From Bacilli bacterium (lineage in GTDB: Bacteria; Bacillota_I; Bacilli_A; RF39; UBA660), in the NCBI GenBank assembly GCA_017484125.1, contig JAFUTV010000012.1, positions 1 through 64,000 on the forward strand: a stretch of DNA of 64,000 nucleotides. The letters run 5' to 3'. Below the pieces are notes generated by a model. The model did no database searches. It had not been told where the DNA came from and saw only the letters and a list, made by a program, of their open reading frames with translations. A program made the position numbers and the translations under genes. Shown here in pieces: positions 26,314 to 35,611 of the stretch. Every line of letters begins with the position of its first letter. Position 1 is the stretch's first letter.

Positions 26314-26499
26314 ATGGATAAAATATATAAATTAAATGATTTAGTTATGATGAAAAAAAATCATGCTTGTGGTGCCAATAAATGGAGAATTACAAGGGTT
26401 GGTGCTGATATAAAAATAAAATGTGAAAATTGTAATCATGAAATTATGATGGACAGATTAGAGTTTAATAAAAAGATTAAAAAGGTAATAGGTGATTAA
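26314..26499 (+). CDS. yyzM: DUF951 protein (YyzM family)
   Basis: A 61-residue protein with the DUF951 pattern: KLNDLVMMKKNHACG, then WRITRVGADIKIKC and CxxC (CENC) before the conserved EIMMDR. The cysteines suggest a small metal-binding fold. Function unknown; proposed nucleic-acid binding in the family is not proven. ATG 26314 is used, as GAGG lies a few nt upstream. It follows parB closely, as yyzM lies near spo0J in Bacillus, so the linkage is ancient. Confidence 0.88.
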   Translation: MDKIYKLNDLVMMKKNHACGANKWRITRVGADIKIKCENCNHEIMMDRLEFNKKIKKVIGD

Positions 26500-26501
26500 A
26501 A

Positions 26502-28034
26502 ATGGGTAAATTAATAGAAAAAATAAAGATTCATCCCATAATGACTTTTATGGTATTTATTATAGCAACAATTGTTTTAAGTGGTTTGTTATCTTTATTT
26601 GGATTAGAGGCAACATATAATACAGTAGATACAGTAACTAATTCATATAATCAAACATTAGTTACTGTAGAATCATTATTTAGTTTAAGAGGACTTAAGT
26701 ATATATTTTCATCAACAGTAGCTAATTTTGCTGCTTTTACACCATTAAATATGCTTATAATTATCTTAATAGGTATTGGTATTATGGAAAAGAGTGGTTT
26801 TTTAAAAACTGCTATTACTTCATTAACACAATCTGCCCAAAAAAGAACTGTAACATTTGTCTTAGCTATTATTTGTATTATTTCAAGTATAATAGGTGAT
26901 TTAAGTTATGTAGTAATGATTCCTATATCTGCTTTAATATTTTATTATGGTAGAAGAAATCCACTTCTTGGTATAGTTTCTTCATTTGCTTCTTTAACAT
27001 GTGGAACAGGATTAAGTATATTTTTAACTTCTATTGATTCATCACTTTTAACAACAACGATGAATTCAGCTAGTATTTTAGATCCAAATTATACAATTAA
27101 TATATTTGCATTTATACTTATTATGATAGTTGCAATAATTACACTAGCTTTTGTTATAACAGCAATTACTGAAAGAATAAGTATATATAGGGTTGAAAGA
27201 TACGAGTTTAAAGAAGAGAAAAAAGAATTTAAGTTATCTAAAAAAGAAATTAGAGGATTAGTATTTGCACTTAGTGCAGGAGTTATTTACTTATTAATAT
27301 TTATTTATAATATTATTCCTGGTCTTCCATTTAGTGGTAACTTATTAGATTATTCACAAAGTTATTACTTAGATAAATTATTTTCTTATAATTCATTCTT
27401 TTCTCAAGGATTTGTATTTATAATTACTATGTTATTTGTTATATTAGGATTATTTTATGGAATAGGTGCTAAAACTATTAAAAATAATTATGATTTATGT
27501 GATACTTTAGGACATTCATTAGATGATATTGGTAATACTATAGTTTTAATATTTATGGCATCAGTATTTATTAATGTATTTAAGAAAACTAATATGGGTG
27601 TTGTTTTCAGTGCCCTACTTACAAATTTAATTGCAGTTAGTTCATTTAAAGGAATTCCACTAATAATATTGACATTTATTTGTGTTGCAATTGCAACAGC
27701 ATTCTTACCAAATGCAACATCAAAATATTCAGTAATGGCAGGAAGTTTAGTACCAATATTAATGAATGCTGGTATTTCGCCAGAAATGAGTCAAGTTATA
27801 TTTAGATTTGCTGAATGCGTTACATATGGATTAACTCCGGTTATGGCATATTTTGTAATATACTTAGCATTTATTGAAAAATATAATCAAGGTGATAGAC
27901 CTATATCTATATTTAAAACAATTAAATATCAAATGCCATATGCTTTAGCAACAGGTGCGGTATTATTATTAATAATTATTGTATGGTATGTTGTAGGTTT
28001 ACCATTAGGTATTAATGCTTTACCTACAATTTAA
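26502..28034 (+). CDS. AbgT-family transporter
   Basis: A 510-residue membrane protein with about 11-13 hydrophobic segments. The pattern FAAFTPLNMLIIILIGIGI and the pore-like hairpin CGTGLSIFLTSIDSSL fit AbgT (p-aminobenzoyl-glutamate/sulfonamide) transporters. A matching second hairpin follows near residue 400 (ATAFLPNATSKYSVMAG). Substrate uncertain: AbgT members import p-aminobenzoyl-glutamate or export sulfonamides. It starts 2 bp after the DUF951 stop, so it belongs to the parA-parB-yyzM transcript. A strong palindromic terminator closes the unit. Confidence 0.88.
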   Translation: MGKLIEKIKIHPIMTFMVFIIATIVLSGLLSLFGLEATYNTVDTVTNSYNQTLVTVESLFSLRGLKYIFSSTVANFAAFTPLNMLIIILIGIGIMEKSGFLKTAITSLTQSAQKRTVTFVLAIICIISSIIGDLSYVVMIPISALIFYYGRRNPLLGIVSSFASLTCGTGLSIFLTSIDSSLLTTTMNSASILDPNYTINIFAFILIMIVAIITLAFVITAITERISIYRVERYEFKEEKKEFKLSKKEIRGLVFALSAGVIYLLIFIYNIIPGLPFSGNLLDYSQSYYLDKLFSYNSFFSQGFVFIITMLFVILGLFYGIGAKTIKNNYDLCDTLGHSLDDIGNTIVLIFMASVFINVFKKTNMGVVFSALLTNLIAVSSFKGIPLIILTFICVAIATAFLPNATSKYSVMAGSLVPILMNAGISPEMSQVIFRFAECVTYGLTPVMAYFVIYLAFIEKYNQGDRPISIFKTIKYQMPYALATGAVLLLIIIVWYVVGLPLGINALPTI

Positions 28035-28056
28035 AAGATAGATTAATCTATCTTTT
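28033..28056 (+). terminator. Terminator of the parAB-transporter operon
   Basis: An 11-bp perfect palindromic stem (28033-28043 with 28046-28056) followed by T residues; it overlaps the stop codon. Confidence 0.85.
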
Positions 28057-28094
28057 TTTATTATTTTAATGTATAATTGTATTGGTGGTTATTT

Positions 28095-28526
28095 ATGAAA
28101 ATCGATAACAAAGGATGGGGTTTAAATACAATGCTTATAATGGTTGGTATTATTTTAATAGCTCTTTTAGCAGTAACATTTTTTTCAATTAGATTAAATA
28201 ATTTATTAGGTAATGAAAATAATGAAAGTGAAAATAAAATACAAAATGCTATAAATGACAGTTATTATACAAATAAAGTTAGTGAAATATCTTCAGCTAT
28301 GGGAAGATATATTAATGATATGGATATAAGTCTTTCAAGTACTCCAATTAGTATAGATATTAATACTTTAATATCACATGATTATTTAACTCCAATAACT
28401 GATTATATTTCTAATAATAGATGTAGTGGTTATAGTGTTGCTTATTTAAATAATGGGAATATAAGAATAATTAATTCATATATAAAATGTGATAATTATA
28501 CTTCAAAAGGATATGGTGAAAAATAA
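28095..28526 (+). CDS. Pilin-like small membrane protein A
   Basis: A 143-residue protein. MKIDNKGWGLNTMLIMVG starts like a prepilin: a short basic leader ending in KG, then a hydrophobic helix, although the conserved Glu at +5 is absent. The remainder is extracytoplasmic with a C-terminal pattern C-x(n)-YIKC-D-N-YTSK-x-Y. The same tail appears in the next gene. GGTGG precedes the start; an earlier in-frame ATG at 28077 lies before it. The stop TAA shares its last A with the ATG of the next gene. A pseudopilin or anchored partner of a small surface complex is possible. No type IV pilus machinery is visible in the window. Confidence 0.65.
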   Translation: MKIDNKGWGLNTMLIMVGIILIALLAVTFFSIRLNNLLGNENNESENKIQNAINDSYYTNKVSEISSAMGRYINDMDISLSSTPISIDINTLISHDYLTPITDYISNNRCSGYSVAYLNNGNIRIINSYIKCDNYTSKGYGEK

Positions 28527-28897
28527 TGAAAGAATTAAAAAGAATATCTATTATTTGGGGGTTATTATTATTACTTATTTTTACTACTTTAACTTTTTTT
28601 GCACTTAAGTGGAAAATGAAGACAAAACCATATTTTGATTTAGAGGATTTAATTGTTATTAAAGTTAAATCATATTATGAACAAGATCATATGTATCCCA
28701 ATAAAGATGATTATGTAATAATTAATTATTCTGAAATAAAAGATAAAACTGATATTGAAGAATTAAAAGTGGGTGATGATACTTGTGATGGATATATTAA
28801 AGTAGAAAATGATGGCGTTATAAAATATAAAGGTTATATTAAATGTGAGCATTATACTTCAAAAGATTATGATAAATATAAAAGTTCTACAAATTAA
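28526..28897 (+). CDS. Pilin-like small membrane protein B
   Basis: A 123-residue protein with an N-terminal membrane helix (about 9-28) and an outside domain. Its C-terminus (CDGY, then GYIKCEHYTSKDY) matches the tail of the preceding gene, with two Cys spaced to form a disulfide. The N-termini differ, so this is a diverged tandem pair rather than a recent duplicate. One-base overlap (TAATG) couples their translation. A very strong terminator overlaps the end. Function unknown. Confidence 0.65.
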   Translation: MKELKRISIIWGLLLLLIFTTLTFFALKWKMKTKPYFDLEDLIVIKVKSYYEQDHMYPNKDDYVIINYSEIKDKTDIEELKVGDDTCDGYIKVENDGVIKYKGYIKCEHYTSKDYDKYKSSTN

Positions 28898-28910
28898 TTG
28901 TAGAACTTTT
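28880..28910 (+). terminator. Strong terminator before the str operon
   Basis: A 13-bp perfect stem (28880-28892 with 28898-28910) containing TTCTACAA; loop ATTAA includes the stop codon region. It insulates the str operon. Confidence 0.85.
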
Positions 28911-28920
28911 AAATATTTAC

Positions 28921-28950
28921 TTGACATATATTGTAATAAAATGTTATATT
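28921..28950 (+). promoter_or_regulatory. Sigma-A promoter of the str operon
   Basis: TTGACA at 28921-28926, then 17-18 bp to TTATAT/TATATT at 28944-28950. This consensus -35 box suits the heavily expressed ribosomal operon downstream. Confidence 0.8.
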
Positions 28951-28977
28951 ATTCTTGCATTTAATTATGCTGTTTTG

Positions 28978-28999
28978 TTCTATTTCTTCGGGAATAGAA
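28978..28999 (+). promoter_or_regulatory. UUCG-capped hairpin in the rpsL leader
   Basis: TTCTATT (28978-28984) pairs with AATAGAA (28993-28999); the stem continues to C28986-G28991 closed by the stable tetraloop TTCG. It lies in the roughly 100-nt leader between the promoter and rpsL. Without a T-run it is not a terminator; a role in mRNA stability or ribosomal-protein feedback is possible. Confidence 0.5.
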
Positions 29000-29057
29000 T
29001 AATATTTATTAAAGAAAATGATACACTTGGATGTGTGGACATGAAAGGAGGGTTCTT

Positions 29058-29471
29058 ATGCCAACAATAAACCAACTTGTTAGACATGGTAGAAAAGATA
29101 AAACTAGAAAAAGTAAAAGTCCAGTTTTAAATGTTGGATATAACACTATTGATAAAAAAGAAATAGCACAACCTAGTCCTCAAAAAAGAGGAGTATGTAT
29201 TAAGGTTGGAACTAGAACACCTAAGAAACCAAACTCAGCCTTAAGAAAATTTGCTCGTGTTAGATTATCTAATGGTAGAGAAGTTGATACATATATTCCT
29301 GGTGAAGGACATAACTTACAAGAACACAGTGTTGTACTTGTTCGTGGTGGACGTGTTAAAGACTTAATCGGTGTTAGATATCATATCATAAGAGGTACAC
29401 TTGATACTCAAGGTGTACAAGATAGAAAACAAGGTCGTTCAAAATATGGTGCTAAAAAACCAAAAGAATAA
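29058..29471 (+). CDS. rpsL: 30S ribosomal protein S12
   Basis: A 137-residue decoding-centre protein. [11 protein letters not shown] and the loop RGGRVKDL are conserved. At the position of the near-invariant Pro of KDLPGVRYH the protein has Ile104 (codon ATC), equal to Pro90/91 of E. coli. Lys57 (E. coli Lys42/43) and Lys101 (Lys87/88) are retained. ATG 29058 follows AAAGGAGGG; an upstream in-frame ATG at 29031 precedes that site. First gene of the str operon, 21 bp before rpsG. Confidence 0.97.
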   Translation: MPTINQLVRHGRKDKTRKSKSPVLNVGYNTIDKKEIAQPSPQKRGVCIKVGTRTPKKPNSALRKFARVRLSNGREVDTYIPGEGHNLQEHSVVLVRGGRVKDLIGVRYHIIRGTLDTQGVQDRKQGRSKYGAKKPKE

Positions 29472-29492
29472 TATTAAAGGAAGGAGATAATT

Positions 29493-29960
29493 ATGCGTAA
29501 ATATCGTGCAAAGAAAAGAGACGTATTACCTGATCCTGTCTATAATTCAAAAATGATTACAAAATTAGTTAATCAAATTATGATTGGTGGAAAAAAGGGT
29601 ACTGCTCAAAAAATTCTTTATGAAGCTTTCGATATAATTAAAGAAAAGACTGGCAAAGAAGCTATTGAAGTTTATAACGAAGCTATGGAAAATATTAAAC
29701 CTGCACTAGAAGTTAAAGCTAGACGTGTAGGTGGCTCTAATGTTCAAGTTCCTATTGAGGTTCAAGAAGATAGAGCTCAAACTCTTGCACTTAGATGGTT
29801 AGTTAATTATTCTAAACTAAGAAATGGTAAGGGTATGGCTATTAATTTAGCAAATGAAATTATGGATGCTGCAAATGGCGTTGGTGGAGCTGTTAAGAAA
29901 AGAGAAGATACTCATAAAATGGCTGAAGCAAATAAAGCGTTTGCTCATTATAGATGGTAG
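29493..29960 (+). CDS. rpsG: 30S ribosomal protein S7
   Basis: A 155-residue protein that starts assembly of the 30S head by binding the 3' domain of 16S rRNA and touches the E-site tRNA. It begins [19 protein letters not shown] and ends in FAHYRW, both typical. Length matches the family. AAGGAAGGAG precedes the start. It lies between rpsL (21 bp) and fusA (9 bp) in the classic str order. In many bacteria S7 represses this operon; no specific binding site is evident in the short gaps here. Confidence 0.97.
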   Translation: MRKYRAKKRDVLPDPVYNSKMITKLVNQIMIGGKKGTAQKILYEAFDIIKEKTGKEAIEVYNEAMENIKPALEVKARRVGGSNVQVPIEVQEDRAQTLALRWLVNYSKLRNGKGMAINLANEIMDAANGVGGAVKKREDTHKMAEANKAFAHYRW

Positions 29961-29969
29961 GAGAAAAAT

Positions 29970-32045
29970 ATGGCAAGAGACGTAACAATTGATAAAATTA
30001 GAAATATAGGTATCATGGCACATATCGATGCCGGAAAAACTACTACAACTGAAAGAATATTATTCCTAACAGGAATAACTCATAAAATTGGTGAAACTCA
30101 CGATGGTGAATCACAAATGGACTGGATGGATCAAGAAAAAGAAAGAGGTATTACAATTACTAGTGCTGCAACTACATGTCACTGGAATGGATACAGACTT
30201 AATATTATTGATACTCCAGGACACGTAGACTTTACTGTTGAAGTTCAAAGATCTTTAAGAGTATTAGATGGAGCTATTGCTTTACTTGATGCTAATGCGG
30301 GTGTTGAACCTCAAACAGAAACTGTTTGGAGACAAGCAAATGAATATAAAGTTCCTAGAATGATTTGTGCAAATAAGATGTGCAAAATTGGTGCAGACTT
30401 TTATATGAGCTTAGATACTATTAAAGAAAGACTAGGCGCTAATGCTGCTCCTATTGAACTTCCTATTGGTGCAGAAGATCAATTTAGAGGAATTGTTGAT
30501 TTAGTTAATATGAAAGCTTACTCTTTTGATAACAGCGAACAAGAAAATCTTATTGAAGAAGAAATTCCAGCTGATATGAAAGATAAAGTAGATGAATATA
30601 GAACTAAATTAATTGAAGCTGTTGCTGATTTTGATGAAGAACTAATGATGAAATACTTAGATGGTGGAGAAATTAGTGTTGATGAATTAAAAGCTGCTAT
30701 TAGAAAAGCAACATTATCATCAGAATTCTTCCCAGTATTATGTAGTGATGCCTTAGGAAATAAAGGTATTAGATCATTACTTGATGCAGTTATAGATTAT
30801 TTACCTGCACCAACTGATGTAGAAGCTATTGAATGTACTGATAAAAATGGTAATATTGTAAAAAGACATCCAAGTGATAGCGAACCATTTACTGCAATGG
30901 CATTTAAGATTATGACTGACCCATTTGTTGGACGTTTAGCATTCTTTAGAGTTTACTCTGGTCATTTAACAAGTGGCTCATATATTATTAATGCTACTAA
31001 AGGTGTTAAAGAACGTGTAGGACGTATTCTACAAATGCATGCTAATACAAGAAAAGAAATTTCTGAAGTTTATACTGGTGAAATTGCCGCTCTTGTTGGT
31101 TTAAAAGATACAACTACAGCTGATACACTTTGTGAAGAAAAATCTCCAGTTGTTATGAATGGTATGGAATTCCCTGCTCCAGTTATTGATATTGCAGTAG
31201 AGCCAAAAACTAAAGGCGATTTAGAAAAAATGGCAAATGCTCTTCAAAAACTATCAGAAGAAGATCCTACATTTAGATATAAAACAGATCCTGAAACTGG
31301 ACAAACTGTTATTTCAGGAATGGGAGAACTTCATTTAGATGTATACGTTGAAAGAATGAGAAGAGAGTTTAGTGTTGATGTTAACGTTGGACGTCCACAA
31401 GTTGCTTATAGAGAAACTATTCAATCTGCTGGTGATTGTGAAGGTAAATATATTAAACAATCTGGTGGTAGAGGACAATATGGACATGTTTGGGTTAACT
31501 TTGAACCAAATCCTGGTAAAGGATATGAATTTGTTGATGCTGTTGTTGGTGGTGTAGTTCCAAGAGAATACATTCCAGTAACAGATAAAGGATTACAAGA
31601 AGCATTAGCTGGTGGTGTTTTAGCAGGATATCCAATGGTAGATGTTAAAGCTACACTTCATGATGGATCATACCATGATGTAGACTCATCAGAAATGGCA
31701 TTTAAAGTTGCTGCTTCACTTGCAGTTAAAGAAATGAAAAATAAATGTAATCCAGTAATACTTGAACCAATCATGAAGGTATCTGTAACAGTACCTGATG
31801 AATATATGGGAAATGTTATGGGAGATTTAACATCTCGTAGAGGTAAACCACTTGGACAAGAATCACGTGGAAACGCACTTCAAATCCAAGCAATGGTTCC
31901 ACTAGCTGAAATGTTTGGTTATGCTACTAGTCTTAGAAGTAATACACAAGGTAGAGGAAACTTCGTTATGGAATTAGATCATTATGAACCAGTTCCAAAA
32001 TCTATCTCAGATGAAATTATTAAGAAAAATAGCATAAATGAGTAA
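29970..32045 (+). CDS. fusA: Elongation factor G
   Basis: A 691-residue GTPase that drives translocation and, with RRF, ribosome recycling. The GTPase motifs are all visible: AHIDAGKTT (G1), RGITITSAA (switch I), DTPGHVDF (G3) and NKM at the G4 position, where most EF-G have NKMD and here NKMC follows. Domains II to V follow in standard order, with the domain IV region GQYGHVWV and C-terminal [16 protein letters not shown]. It follows rpsG by 9 bp. tuf follows after 68 bp containing a hairpin. Confidence 0.97.
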   Translation: MARDVTIDKIRNIGIMAHIDAGKTTTTERILFLTGITHKIGETHDGESQMDWMDQEKERGITITSAATTCHWNGYRLNIIDTPGHVDFTVEVQRSLRVLDGAIALLDANAGVEPQTETVWRQANEYKVPRMICANKMCKIGADFYMSLDTIKERLGANAAPIELPIGAEDQFRGIVDLVNMKAYSFDNSEQENLIEEEIPADMKDKVDEYRTKLIEAVADFDEELMMKYLDGGEISVDELKAAIRKATLSSEFFPVLCSDALGNKGIRSLLDAVIDYLPAPTDVEAIECTDKNGNIVKRHPSDSEPFTAMAFKIMTDPFVGRLAFFRVYSGHLTSGSYIINATKGVKERVGRILQMHANTRKEISEVYTGEIAALVGLKDTTTADTLCEEKSPVVMNGMEFPAPVIDIAVEPKTKGDLEKMANALQKLSEEDPTFRYKTDPETGQTVISGMGELHLDVYVERMRREFSVDVNVGRPQVAYRETIQSAGDCEGKYIKQSGGRGQYGHVWVNFEPNPGKGYEFVDAVVGGVVPREYIPVTDKGLQEALAGGVLAGYPMVDVKATLHDGSYHDVDSSEMAFKVAASLAVKEMKNKCNPVILEPIMKVSVTVPDEYMGNVMGDLTSRRGKPLGQESRGNALQIQAMVPLAEMFGYATSLRSNTQGRGNFVMELDHYEPVPKSISDEIIKKNSINE

Positions 32046-32050
32046 ATAAT

Positions 32051-32069
32051 ACTTGCAAAATTAGCAAGT
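32051..32069 (+). promoter_or_regulatory. Hairpin between fusA and tuf
   Basis: ACTTGC (32051-32056) pairs with GCAAGT (32064-32069). No T-run follows, so it is more likely a processing or partial attenuation element than a terminator. Confidence 0.4.
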
Positions 32070-32113
32070 GTTAGATAAAATAAATATGTAGAAATTTTAA
32101 GGAGGAAATATTT

Positions 32114-33289
32114 ATGGCAAAAGAAAAATTTGATAGAAGCAAACCACATTTAAATATTGGTACTATCGGTCACGTAGACCATGGTAAAACAACATTAACT
32201 GCTGCTATCACAAGTTTATTTTCTAAGGATCCTATGAAATACGATGAAATCGATAAGGCTCCAGAAGAAAGAGAAAGAGGTATTACAATTAATACTGCTC
32301 ATGTAGAGTATGAAACTGAAACACGTCACTATGCTCATGTTGACTGTCCAGGACATGCTGATTATGTTAAAAACATGATTACTGGTGCAGCTCAAATGGA
32401 TGGTGCAATTCTAGTTGTTTCTGCATCTGATGGTGTTATGCCTCAAACTAGTGAACATATTTTACTTGCTCGTCAAGTTGGTGTTCCTAAAATTATCGTT
32501 TACATGAATAAAGTTGATCAAGTAGACGATCCAGAATTACTAGATTTAGTAGAAATGGAAATTAGAGAAAAATTAGGAGAATATGAATATGATTCAGAAT
32601 GTCCTATTATTAGAGGTTCAGCTCTTAAAGCTCTTGAAGGTGATACTTCAGAAATCGGAACAGAATCTATTAAGAAATTAATGGCTGCTTGTGACGAATA
32701 CTTTGATTTACCTGAAAGAGATTTAGACAAACCATTCTTAATGTCAATTGAAGATGTATTTACAATTTCTGGACGTGGTACAGTTGTTACTGGACGTGTT
32801 GAAAGAGGTAGCCTACATCTTAACGATGAAGTTGAAATCGTTGGACTTAAGGATACAAGAAAAACAGTTGTAACTGGAATCGAAATGTTTAGAAAAACAT
32901 TAGATGAAGCTATGGCTGGAGATAACGCTGGAGTTTTACTTCGTGGTGTTGATAGAAATGATGTTGAAAGAGGACAAGTTCTTGCTAAACCAGGATCAGT
33001 TACTCCACATCATAAATTTGAAGCAAAGGTTTATGTTTTAACTGCTGATGAAGGTGGTAGACATACTCCATTCTTCTCAAATTATCGTCCACAATTCTAT
33101 TTTAGAACTACTGACGTTACAGGAGTTATTGAACTTCCTGCTGGTGTAGAAATGGTTATGCCAGGTGATAATGTTGATATGTCAGTTGAATTAATTGCAC
33201 CTATCGCATTAGAACAAGGTACTAAATTCTCTATCCGTGAGGGTGGTAGAACTGTTGGTGCTGGTACAGTAACTAAAATTACTGACTAA
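32114..33289 (+). CDS. tuf: Elongation factor Tu
   Basis: A 391-residue GTPase that delivers aminoacyl-tRNA to the ribosome. It has GHVDHGKTT (G1), [14 protein letters not shown] (switch I), DCPGHADY (G3) and NKVD (G4), followed by domains II and III ending in [13 protein letters not shown]. It is slightly shorter than most bacterial EF-Tu because the segment before switch I ([13 protein letters not shown]) is compact. A good AGGAGG precedes the start. It is the last gene of the str operon; the S10/spc genes that often follow are absent. Confidence 0.97.
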   Translation: MAKEKFDRSKPHLNIGTIGHVDHGKTTLTAAITSLFSKDPMKYDEIDKAPEERERGITINTAHVEYETETRHYAHVDCPGHADYVKNMITGAAQMDGAILVVSASDGVMPQTSEHILLARQVGVPKIIVYMNKVDQVDDPELLDLVEMEIREKLGEYEYDSECPIIRGSALKALEGDTSEIGTESIKKLMAACDEYFDLPERDLDKPFLMSIEDVFTISGRGTVVTGRVERGSLHLNDEVEIVGLKDTRKTVVTGIEMFRKTLDEAMAGDNAGVLLRGVDRNDVERGQVLAKPGSVTPHHKFEAKVYVLTADEGGRHTPFFSNYRPQFYFRTTDVTGVIELPAGVEMVMPGDNVDMSVELIAPIALEQGTKFSIREGGRTVGAGTVTKITD

Positions 33290-33298
33290 TAAGTTTAT

Positions 33299-33327
33299 AA
33301 AAAGAGTGAATTTACTTCACTCTTTTT
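33299..33327 (+). terminator. Terminator of the str operon
   Basis: A 12-bp perfect stem (33299-33310 with 33316-33327), loop TTTAC, ending in T. Confidence 0.9.
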
Positions 33328-33347
33328 TATGCTATAATGCAGTAAAT

Positions 33348-33556
33348 AGTAATTATAAAGGTTATATTCAGTTATTTGTTCCAGATAGTGGAGATGCAAT
33401 TACATTTATAAATTTAACAAATGGCAATTTTATTTGCAGGGATCTTTAATAAATATTAAAAGTAATCTTGAACCTTCTCAACAGGCTATACAAGGAAATA
33501 ATAATGAATGTCCAATTATTAATGCAGCATATTTTGATTTAAATTGGGCAAATTAA
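33348..33556 (+). pseudogene. Relic of a decayed gene (C-terminal part)
   Basis: Between tuf and femX two adjacent open stretches read like one protein broken by a single frameshift near 33438. The first (33348-33446) reads SNYKGYIQLFVPDSGDAITF and onward to TAA. The second (from about 33440 to TAA 33554) contains NNNECPIINAAYFDLNWAN. No start codon or ribosome site remains. The style (Asn-rich, aromatic, one Cys per part) resembles the secreted pilin-like proteins of this genome, but no family can be named. This accounts for most of the 319-bp gap. Confidence 0.5.
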
Positions 33557-33582
33557 ACAATTTTTCATAAATAAAAAGTAGT

Positions 33583-33610
33583 AAAAAAGGAAGAATATTC
33601 TTCCTTTTTT
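33583..33610. terminator. Bidirectional terminator at the femX end
   Basis: A perfect palindromic stem (33583-33595 with 33598-33610) with A-run on one side and T-run on the other; it overlaps the femX stop codon. Confidence 0.85.
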
Positions 33611-34847
33611 ATTGCTTTAAATTATTAAATAATTTTGATAGTGTTCCATTACTTGCAATTTTATTATATATACTATTTTTAAAAATAATATCAAATTCAC
33701 CAATATCTTCATATACTTCCGGATTAAATCCCATTTTAAAATTATTTAATCCAATAAATGGATTAGTTTCAGAAACATCACCACTAAAACCATCTAAATC
33801 AAGAAATTCATAATTATATTTATAATACTCAATTAATTTATAATATAAGAAATCTATGGAATTTAAATCTCTATATTTTTTATCATATCCTGATACAAAA
33901 ATAGTTACTTTATTTTTATATTTAATTGTTATTGCACCTGCTATTACTTTTGTTTTATTTTCAGATAATCCTTGTGTTGCTATTACAATGTCGTTTTCTA
34001 ATGTTTCTAATTCTCTATCTGATTGTAGTTTTTGCTTTAGTAATTTTGAACTTTTATCATAAATTATTTTATTTACTAAAGTATTATTTAGAGCTTGTGT
34101 TTTTAAATACTTGTCTTTTGTATTAATTAAAAATTCTTCAAAATCTACTTTTATTAAAAATAAATCTATTTGTTTATTTTTTTCAAATGCATGATATAAA
34201 TTTTTATAATAAGTTAAAGATTTTTTAGTTTTATTTTTAATTAAAGGATATAATTCTTCGATGGAATCTAATGATACTTTATCAATAGATAATCCTTTTC
34301 TATAACATTTGCTAATTTTATTTCTAACATTTTTATCTAATTCTTTATATGTAAATCTTTTTAAATCTACTAGTGGACTAAAAGTAGGTAATATAGATTC
34401 AAAATACTTATTCTTTTTTAAATTTTGAAATTTATTTTTCTTTAAATAATCTATGTATTTTACATTGTCATTATATATGTATTCATTTTTATTCTTATTA
34501 TATTTTGATATATATATATTAGGATTAATTTTAATAAATATAATATGTTTGTGTTTATAATATTTTGATAATGATTTAGCAAAATCATTAACTAATGATC
34601 TATCATCATAATCTATTAAGAAACCACGAGGAGCATATCCAAATTTATATTTATTATCAATGTTTTTAAATAATATTAAAGATGCTGCTCTTATGTTTTC
34701 AAAAGAGTCTTTAATACCCATAATATCATACTCAAATCCATTATCTTCCATAAATCTTGCATATTCTTGACTTTGATAAAAAGAATTATATTTATGAGTG
34801 TTAGCAAATTCATGGAATTCTTGTATTCCTAGTTGTACTAATTTCAT
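33609..34847 (-). CDS. FemX/FemAB-type peptidoglycan aminoacyltransferase
   Basis: A 412-residue GNAT-fold protein of the FemABX family, which adds amino acids from aminoacyl-tRNA to the Lys side chain of lipid II and so builds interpeptide bridges. It begins with the typical NSFYQSQEYARFM and has the family pattern FGYAPRGFLIDY at about 70-81. A long helical insert (about 235-285, Lys/Leu rich) fits the coiled-coil arm seen in FemA. The end FMGFNPEV-like segment (NFKMGFNPEV) is conserved. AGGAGG precedes the start. It is monocistronic, divergent from the DUF308 gene. Which residue it adds cannot be told. Confidence 0.88.
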   Translation of the reverse strand: MKLVQLGIQEFHEFANTHKYNSFYQSQEYARFMEDNGFEYDIMGIKDSFENIRAASLILFKNIDNKYKFGYAPRGFLIDYDDRSLVNDFAKSLSKYYKHKHIIFIKINPNIYISKYNKNKNEYIYNDNVKYIDYLKKNKFQNLKKNKYFESILPTFSPLVDLKRFTYKELDKNVRNKISKCYRKGLSIDKVSLDSIEELYPLIKNKTKKSLTYYKNLYHAFEKNKQIDLFLIKVDFEEFLINTKDKYLKTQALNNTLVNKIIYDKSSKLLKQKLQSDRELETLENDIVIATQGLSENKTKVIAGAITIKYKNKVTIFVSGYDKKYRDLNSIDFLYYKLIEYYKYNYEFLDLDGFSGDVSETNPFIGLNNFKMGFNPEVYEDIGEFDIIFKNSIYNKIASNGTLSKLFNNLKQ

Positions 34848-34915
34848 AGGTATAATCCTCCTTTCATTAAAATAAGAAAGTATTATAGCATAAAAATATC
34901 CATTTGTCTAATATA

Positions 34916-34944
34916 TTGACTTTTTTTTATTAAAATAGTATTAT
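34916..34944 (+). promoter_or_regulatory. Sigma-A promoter of the DUF308 gene
   Basis: TTGACT (34916-34921), 17-bp spacer made mostly of T and A, TATTAT (34939-34944), about 22 nt before ATG 34967. Confidence 0.7.
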
Positions 34945-34966
34945 TTATCATAGGAAGGGATGTATA

Positions 34967-35533
34967 ATGAACGATATTAAAAAGGCTTTTAATTTAATTA
35001 CTATTGGTACAATTATTTTAGATATTATTTTTATAATTTTTGGAATTTTTCTTATTTCTAATCCAACTGTTGGTTTAGAATCTGCACTATTATTAATTGG
35101 GTTATTTTTAACAATAAGTGGTATTTATTCAATAGTTAAATATATTATTAATAATAAAGTTTTTTTAAGATTTGAATTACCATATGGAATATTAAGTATA
35201 ATTGTTGGATTATTTGCTATTTTTAAGCCATTTGATGTTGCAACATTGATTACTGTTTTAACTGGAATATGGCTAATTATTACTTCAATTATTAAATTTA
35301 CTATCGCAGTAGAATTTAGAAAAATAAAAGAAGATACTTGGGTATTTGATTTGACTGTTTCAGTACTAACTATATTACTTGGTATAATGTTAATTATTAA
35401 TCCGTTTAATGGATATATGATTATTTCTTCATATGCTGGGGTATTAATAATGATTTATTCTGCAATGGATATTATAGAACAATTCTTTATTAGACAAAGA
35501 GCTAATCATATTATTAAATTCTTAAAAAAATAA
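34967..35533 (+). CDS. DUF308/HdeD-family membrane protein
   Basis: A 188-residue protein with six hydrophobic segments arranged in pairs, each pair containing the GxxLIxNP-type turn (FLISNPTVGL, then IFKPFDVAT, then IMLIINPFNGY), the internal repeat of the HdeD/DUF308 family. HdeD is linked to acid resistance in enterobacteria; the role in Firmicutes is unknown. GGAAGGGA precedes the start. It has its own promoter and terminator, so it is a single-gene unit between femX and eno. Confidence 0.85.
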   Translation: MNDIKKAFNLITIGTIILDIIFIIFGIFLISNPTVGLESALLLIGLFLTISGIYSIVKYIINNKVFLRFELPYGILSIIVGLFAIFKPFDVATLITVLTGIWLIITSIIKFTIAVEFRKIKEDTWVFDLTVSVLTILLGIMLIINPFNGYMIISSYAGVLIMIYSAMDIIEQFFIRQRANHIIKFLKK

Positions 35534-35552
35534 TATAAATTTTTAGTATATG

Positions 35553-35571
35553 AAAAGTGTTTAACACTTTT
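35553..35571 (+). terminator. Terminator of the DUF308 gene
   Basis: AAAAGTG (35553-35559) pairs with CACTTTT (35565-35571) and a T-run follows. Confidence 0.75.
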
Positions 35572-35611
35572 TTTCTTTATGCTATAATATTACTATGAAA
35601 AGGTGGTAAAA

